A DNA stretch of 64,000 nucleotides from contig CP085689.1 in the NCBI GenBank assembly GCA_020683205.1, positions 2,660,230 to 2,724,229 on the forward strand, written 5' to 3'. Numbering within the stretch: position 1 is the stretch's first letter; the number at the start of each line of letters is the position of its first letter. Below are positions 59,910 to 64,000 of the stretch, in pieces. The position numbers and the translations under genes were made by a program. The notes below the pieces were generated by a model. It was given only the letters and a program-made list of their open reading frames with translations. It did no database searches and was not told where the DNA came from. The stretch comes from Lentisphaerae bacterium WC36 (GTDB lineage Bacteria > Verrucomicrobiota > Lentisphaeria > Victivallales > SZUA-371).

Positions 59910-61193
59910 ATGACTAAACTAGACTTATCAGTTAAAAAATTAGGCGAGTGTCAAATCCCTTCACCATTAAATAAGATTGCATTTGTTCCAGAAGATTCTA
60001 CTGTTGTTTATCTAAAAGATACCAGGGAAATTAAAAATTATTTTCAAAAGTATAATGAATTAGCAGCTTTTGATAAAGCTGGTCCTCGTGAAAAGATTTT
60101 TCATGATCCAAATTGGTGTAAAGCAGCAATTGTTACGGCTGGAGGCTTATGCCCAGGACTGAATGATGTAATTAAAGGTTTAACTATTACATTAAAAGAT
60201 TTATATCAAGTCCCTGTAGTCTATGGTATCCCATATGGTTACCAAGGATTAGTTCCCGAATTTGGTCATAAACCTGTTCTTTTAGACAGTCATAGCGTCG
60301 ACGATATTCATGAAAATGGAGGTTCTATTCTAGGCTCATCTCGTGGACGTCAAGACGAAAAAATTATGGTTGACACTTTAGTTAGAATGAATGTCAATGT
60401 ATTATTTTGTATTGGCGGTGACGGCACCTTGCGTTGTGCTCACGATATTGCTAAAGAAGTGGAAAAACGCGGTTTATCAATTAGCATTGTAGGTATTCCA
60501 AAAACTATTGATAATGATATTAATTTAATCGACCAAACTTTTGGATTTGAAACTGCCGTTTATGCAACATACCCAGTGATCACTGCAGCTCATAATGAAG
60601 CAAAGGGAGCATACAATGGAGTTGGTTTGATTCGTGTGATGGGTCGTGATAGTGGATTTATTGCTGCATATGCAGCGTTAGCAAATAGCCATGTAAACTA
60701 CTGCTTAGTCCCAGAGGAAAAATTTAAGCTTGAAGAAGAATTTTTACCACACTTAAAAAATCGTTTAAAAAGTTCGAAACATGCCGTGATTATTGTGGCT
60801 GAAGGTGCAGGACAAGAATTCTTTGATAATGAAGAAGAAAACCGTGACAAATCAGGTAATGTATTACATAAAAATATTGGCCGCTTTTTAGAGTATAAAA
60901 TTAATCAATATGCTCAAGATGAAGGTTTTGAGGTCAATGTTAAGTATTTTGACCCAAGCTACATGATTAGAAGTTTGCCTGCTCACGGTACCGATGCGGT
61001 ATTCTGTTTGATGTTAGCACAAAATGCTGTTCATGCAGCAATGGCAGGTTGTACAGATGTAGTGGTAGGACACTGGAATAATTCTTTCACATTGGTACCT
61101 ATTAAAGAAGCGACACGCTCACGAAAACATATTGATATTGAAGGCTCTCTATGGCGTAGTATTAAAGCTGTTACATGGCCAAACTCAAAATAG
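59910..61193 (+). CDS. pfkA: 6-phosphofructokinase (ATP-dependent type with GGDGT...PKTIDND)
   Basis: Phosphorylates fructose 6-phosphate, the committed step of glycolysis. 427 residues. GGLCPGLNDVIKGL (phosphate loop, about 75-90), GSILGSSRGRQD, CIGGDGTLRCAHD (about 168-172), VGIPKTIDNDINLIDQTFGF (about 194-213), and VMGRDSGFIAAYAAL. GGDG rather than GGDD points to ATP as donor; the Lys in PKTIDND is that of plant and trypanosomal ATP-PFKs and PPi-PFKs. Length (E. coli PfkA is 320) fits the longer TP0108-type family. GGTAA stretch weak as ribosome site. Monocistronic with its own terminator. Confidence 0.93.
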   Translation: MTKLDLSVKKLGECQIPSPLNKIAFVPEDSTVVYLKDTREIKNYFQKYNELAAFDKAGPREKIFHDPNWCKAAIVTAGGLCPGLNDVIKGLTITLKDLYQVPVVYGIPYGYQGLVPEFGHKPVLLDSHSVDDIHENGGSILGSSRGRQDEKIMVDTLVRMNVNVLFCIGGDGTLRCAHDIAKEVEKRGLSISIVGIPKTIDNDINLIDQTFGFETAVYATYPVITAAHNEAKGAYNGVGLIRVMGRDSGFIAAYAALANSHVNYCLVPEEKFKLEEEFLPHLKNRLKSSKHAVIIVAEGAGQEFFDNEEENRDKSGNVLHKNIGRFLEYKINQYAQDEGFEVNVKYFDPSYMIRSLPAHGTDAVFCLMLAQNAVHAAMAGCTDVVVGHWNNSFTLVPIKEATRSRKHIDIEGSLWRSIKAVTWPNSK

Positions 61194-61221
61194 TTTTTCA
61201 TTTTTTATAAAATATAGATTA

Positions 61222-61257
61222 ACAAAAAAACATGCTCTCTTGAGTATGTTTTTTTGT
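61222..61257 (+). terminator. Terminator after phosphofructokinase
   Basis: ACAAAAAAACATGCTC (61222-61237) pairs with GAGTATGTTTTTTTGT (61242-61257), one mismatch/wobble, loop TCTT. Confidence 0.9.
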
Positions 61258-61363
61258 ATTTTTATAAATTTATGTTAAATTTAACTTTGTAAATAGTCAA
61301 ATTTATTCAATAAAAATTTTATAAGATTTTATTGTTAAAAATAATATAAGGTATAAGTGTATA

Positions 61364-62266
61364 GTGATTAAAGAGTATTTCAAAGAGAAAGAGTTACAGC
61401 AAAGAAAAGTTGCAGTGTTTTTGAGTGGTAGCGGTTCGAATGCGGAAAAATTATTGGAAAAACAAAATGAAGAAGGTACCGACTGTGCCTATGAAATAAC
61501 TGTTTTATTATCGGATAGAACAAAAAACTGTCGAATTCTTGAGCTCGGGAAAAAATACAATATTCCTGTTGAAGTTGTGGATATAAAATCGTTTTATGCG
61601 ACTTATGGTTTAAAAAGCATTTCTCTAGCATTAAAAGAAGGACAAAAAGTTCGTGAACTTTGGACCGCTGAGTTATATAAACGCTTGAAGGCTTATGATG
61701 TTGATTTTGCAGTTTTAGCAGGATTCATTCCATTAACAAATATAACAGGTTATTTACCATGCCTAAACGTTCACCCAGGCGATTTATTGATAGAAGATTC
61801 TGCTGGAAAACGATTATTAGTTGGCTTGCATGAAGCTCCTATTGAATTAGCTATCATTGCCGGAAAAAACTCGCTACGCTCGAGTGTTATTATTGCTGAG
61901 CCTTATTCTAGTTTAAATGATATGGATAATGGACCATTATTGGGAGTCTCTAGTGAGGTAGCAGTTGATTTACAAGGCCATTCACTTGGAGAATTAGTTA
62001 AAATTTATAATGCTAGAGATAAAAAACGCCCCGTTGGCGGTTACAAAGACTTGGTTCAAGAAGTGGCTATTCACAACCAAGAACAATTAAAGGTAGCTGG
62101 AGATCATATCGTTTTACCACAAACAGTTGAAAGCTTTGCAAAAGGATTATACGCCTTTGACAATGACTCTAAAGAATTATATTTCAGAAGTAATAGTGAT
62201 ATTCAGTTCAAAAAAATTAAAACTATTCAATATAGCCAAGATAGTGAGCCAAATATTATTGATTAA
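61364..62266 (+). CDS. PurN-like formyltransferase family protein
   Basis: 300 residues, cytoplasmic. N-terminal VAVFLSGSGSNAEKLLEK matches the PurN/Fmt fold (GSGSN), FAVLAGFIPLTNITGYLPCL is followed by NVHPGDL, the N-x-HPG catalytic motif, and a DNGP motif (about residue 190) stands where PurN has its catalytic Asp. PurN itself is about 210 residues; here there are about 90 extra at the end. It may transfer formyl from 10-formyl-THF to GAR, or to another amine. Since purT is also present, redundancy or a different substrate is possible. GTG start, no strong ribosome site. Confidence 0.75.
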   Translation: MIKEYFKEKELQQRKVAVFLSGSGSNAEKLLEKQNEEGTDCAYEITVLLSDRTKNCRILELGKKYNIPVEVVDIKSFYATYGLKSISLALKEGQKVRELWTAELYKRLKAYDVDFAVLAGFIPLTNITGYLPCLNVHPGDLLIEDSAGKRLLVGLHEAPIELAIIAGKNSLRSSVIIAEPYSSLNDMDNGPLLGVSSEVAVDLQGHSLGELVKIYNARDKKRPVGGYKDLVQEVAIHNQEQLKVAGDHIVLPQTVESFAKGLYAFDNDSKELYFRSNSDIQFKKIKTIQYSQDSEPNIID

Positions 62267-62329
62267 ATTCATATTTTTATTTATATCATAAGATTTGCAA
62301 ACCTACTTACCATTAGAGATTTAAATATT

Positions 62330-62357
62330 TAGTGCAGCCAATTGTTGCACTATTTTT
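62330..62357 (+). terminator. Terminator after the PurN-like gene
   Basis: TAGTGCA (62330-62336) pairs with TGCACTA (62346-62352), then TTTTTG. Confidence 0.8.
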
Positions 62358-62510
62358 GTTTTTGATATATATTAAAATATTATAGCAATGCAAGAATATT
62401 ACAATTTATGCATTGAATAAATAAAAAGAGATTACAAGATTATTGTTGAATTACAATTAAAATAACATTTTAGTTTATAATTTATAACTACTATTGGAGG
62501 CATAGTTTTT

Positions 62511-63449
62511 ATGTTGAAGAAGTTGTTTTTACTTGTTTTTTTATTAGGTATTTCTCTTTACGGTGCGGATTCAAAAGTTGTCCCAATCGTAAAAAATAAT
62601 GAAATAAAAGCTACGAATAACCAAAAAAATAATGCTCAAAAAGCAGAAAATAAAGTTATTGCTCAGCTAAACTATTTTGATGCAAGCAGGCTTTATCGTG
62701 GTGGTGTATCTGGCGCATTCTTAGATTGGGAGTTGGCTATTGCAAAATTTACGGTTCCCAAGGGTAAGTTTTTGCGTGTGACAGTTTTTTTCAACCAAGA
62801 AGGCAAACGTTACGAAATCATTCAAACCATTGACGATCTCAAAGATAAATTGAATTTATCATTAAATGTTAATTCACATAAAGGGAGCTTCCCCCATCTT
62901 TATTTGTCATTAATTAATCAAAAAAGTGATAAGCGAGTCAAAATAGCTCAACGTTTCGGACTTGATTATGCCAATAAGCTAACACTATGCACTAAAAAAG
63001 TAATTAATTTACAGCTAAATAAAGAATATACTTTTGCGAGTAGTTGTAGTAGAAAAAACTATCCTATTACAAATAAAAAAACAACCTTTACTACAGAAGA
63101 CCAAAAGCTTAAATTTTTACCAAAAGTTGAGTTTAAAATAAAATTAACTTTATCTGATATTAATCATTCATTCTCACAGCCTCGTAATTTAGAGCCAGAA
63201 CTAATGTCAATTCCATTGGCAAAGCGCATCAAGTATTTATCACGCAAACGTGAATTATATTTTCAAGATTTTCGTGTTGGGATGCGCCCTTTAGGTGATA
63301 TCAATATTATTCAATCCTATTTGATAATTACTAGCTTAACTCTTGAAATTGCAGATGCAATTCAACAAAATGTTGCTGAAGAAAAAATTGCTAAACTAAA
63401 AAAAGAACTAAAAAAAGAGCGAGAGCAATTAGCAAAACTTCAAGACTAA
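62511..63449 (+). CDS. Exported protein of unknown function with C-terminal coiled coil
   Basis: 312 residues. Signal peptide MLKKLFLLVFLLGISLYGAD (cleavage near residue 19), a Lys/Asn-rich linker (about 25-50), a beta-rich region (LNYFDASRLYRGGVSGAFLD, KFTVPKGKFLRVTVFF), then a charged helix-rich C-terminus (EEKIAKLKKELKKEREQLAK). GGAGG precedes the ATG. No family recognised. It is convergent with xseA and monocistronic. Probably periplasmic. Confidence 0.7.
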   Translation: MLKKLFLLVFLLGISLYGADSKVVPIVKNNEIKATNNQKNNAQKAENKVIAQLNYFDASRLYRGGVSGAFLDWELAIAKFTVPKGKFLRVTVFFNQEGKRYEIIQTIDDLKDKLNLSLNVNSHKGSFPHLYLSLINQKSDKRVKIAQRFGLDYANKLTLCTKKVINLQLNKEYTFASSCSRKNYPITNKKTTFTTEDQKLKFLPKVEFKIKLTLSDINHSFSQPRNLEPELMSIPLAKRIKYLSRKRELYFQDFRVGMRPLGDINIIQSYLIITSLTLEIADAIQQNVAEEKIAKLKKELKKEREQLAKLQD

Positions 63450-63482
63450 ATTAACAAGCAAAGTTTTAAAATACATACTAAG

Positions 63483-64000
63483 TTAACGCACCTTAAACTT
63501 AACGCTACCATCTTTAAGTTTTGCACTAACACTTTGATTGTGTTTAAAATCCGCAACAGAAGTTAGAACTGTTCCATCATCTTCAGAAGTTATCACAGCA
63601 AAACCACGATTAATGATTGCTTCAGGATTAAAAGCTTTAATTTTTGTCTCAGCAATTTTGAGGCGTTGCTTTTGGTTCGTCAAAGCGTAAGAATAACATT
63701 CAGTTAAACGGTTTTGTAAAATATGTAAATCCTGCTGATTTTTCATTAGAATATTTTGAACCGTTTTTAAGCTCAAAGATTGCGATACCAATTTTAATCG
63801 ATGCTGATAATTTTTCATAACTTCATCAAAATTATGCTCTAAAGCAATACTTAGTTCATCTATTTGCTGTTGCTTAAACTGTAGCGCATATTTTGGTTCG
63901 CGAAATAATTGTGAATTCGCTAAATACCTCAATCGTTGTTTAGCATTATCAAGGGCATACTTTAAATTTTGCAGTAATAACTTTTCTCCATTCGCAATAT
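63483..64000 (-). CDS. xseA: Exodeoxyribonuclease VII large subunit, C-terminal part (runs off window)
   Basis: Minus-strand frame open to the window edge, 172 codons visible. It is helical and coiled (RLKLVSQSLSLKTVQNILMK, LHILQNRLTECYSYALTNQK) and ends with NRGFAVITSEDDGTVLTSVA and DFKHNQSVSAKLKDGSVKFKV, the conserved RGY/F-AI-T and V-L-DG end of XseA. Exo VII degrades single-stranded DNA in both directions. The TTG at 63932 is not the start; upstream codons (KYALDNAKQRL) continue the family's coiled region. Confidence 0.9.
   Translation of the reverse strand, partial: IANGEKLLLQNLKYALDNAKQRLRYLANSQLFREPKYALQFKQQQIDELSIALEHNFDEVMKNYQHRLKLVSQSLSLKTVQNILMKNQQDLHILQNRLTECYSYALTNQKQRLKIAETKIKAFNPEAIINRGFAVITSEDDGTVLTSVADFKHNQSVSAKLKDGSVKFKVR

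Overview
The window comes from an AT-rich Gram-negative bacterium. LPS assembly genes (kdsD, lptE, an O-antigen-ligase-like protein) imply an outer membrane. The mix of a DUF1559-type pseudopilin, SSS sodium/solute symporters, secreted glycoside hydrolases, a PF12831-type FAD oxidoreductase and a fused TolB-like/cytochrome/SUMF1 protein is typical of the PVC group, most likely Lentisphaerota (Victivallales-like). That assignment is inference from gene content; there is no rRNA gene here. No tRNA, rRNA or CRISPR array was seen.

Layout. 0-8 kb: partial purT (minus), then dnaE, kdsD, a TPR protein, lptE and a lipoprotein on plus. 8-14.6 kb: a GH9-like secreted hydrolase, an SSS symporter, a degenerate IS1595-type insertion sequence lodged in the symporter's terminator, and a broken pseudopilin gene. 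14.7-20 kb (minus): an O-antigen-ligase-like protein and three tandem flagellin genes, each with its own sigma-28-like promoter, a structured leader with a CsrA-type hairpin, and a terminator. 20-30 kb (plus): the translation cluster rpsP-khpA-trmD-rplS-rnhB-thrS-infC-rpmI-rplT-pheS-pheT, including an infC gene with an ATC start and a structured RNA before rpmI. 30-34.4 kb: two GH27 alpha-galactosidase lipoproteins sharing about 1.79 kb of nearly identical DNA. 34.7-39.4 kb (minus): two tiny membrane/lipoprotein genes, a coiled-coil membrane protein, a gene remnant, rsmD, a small membrane protein and guaA. 39.4-42 kb (plus): a stand-alone Lrp/AsnC ligand-binding domain behind a very large hairpin, a Sel1-repeat protein and a small membrane protein. 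42-53.5 kb: a carbohydrate island with a TolB-like/cytochrome c/SUMF1-like fusion, an FAD oxidoreductase, a GH31 glycosidase and an SSS symporter on minus, and a divergent AraC regulator. 53.8-59.5 kb: a complete rnfABCDGE operon. 59.9-64 kb: a phosphofructokinase, a PurN-like formyltransferase, an unknown exported protein and the 3' part of xseA.

How it fits together: the organism appears to ferment plant or host glycans. GH9-like, GH27 and GH31 enzymes release sugars, SSS symporters import them with Na+, phosphofructokinase feeds glycolysis, and Rnf couples ferredoxin/NADH to an ion gradient that could power the symporters. The strongest less-ordinary signals are the triplicated flagellin leaders, whose hairpin stems vary while the loop sequence is kept, the homogenised GH27 pair, the 79-nt hairpin before the RAM-domain gene, and the fused SUMF1-like protein that lacks the catalytic cysteines.
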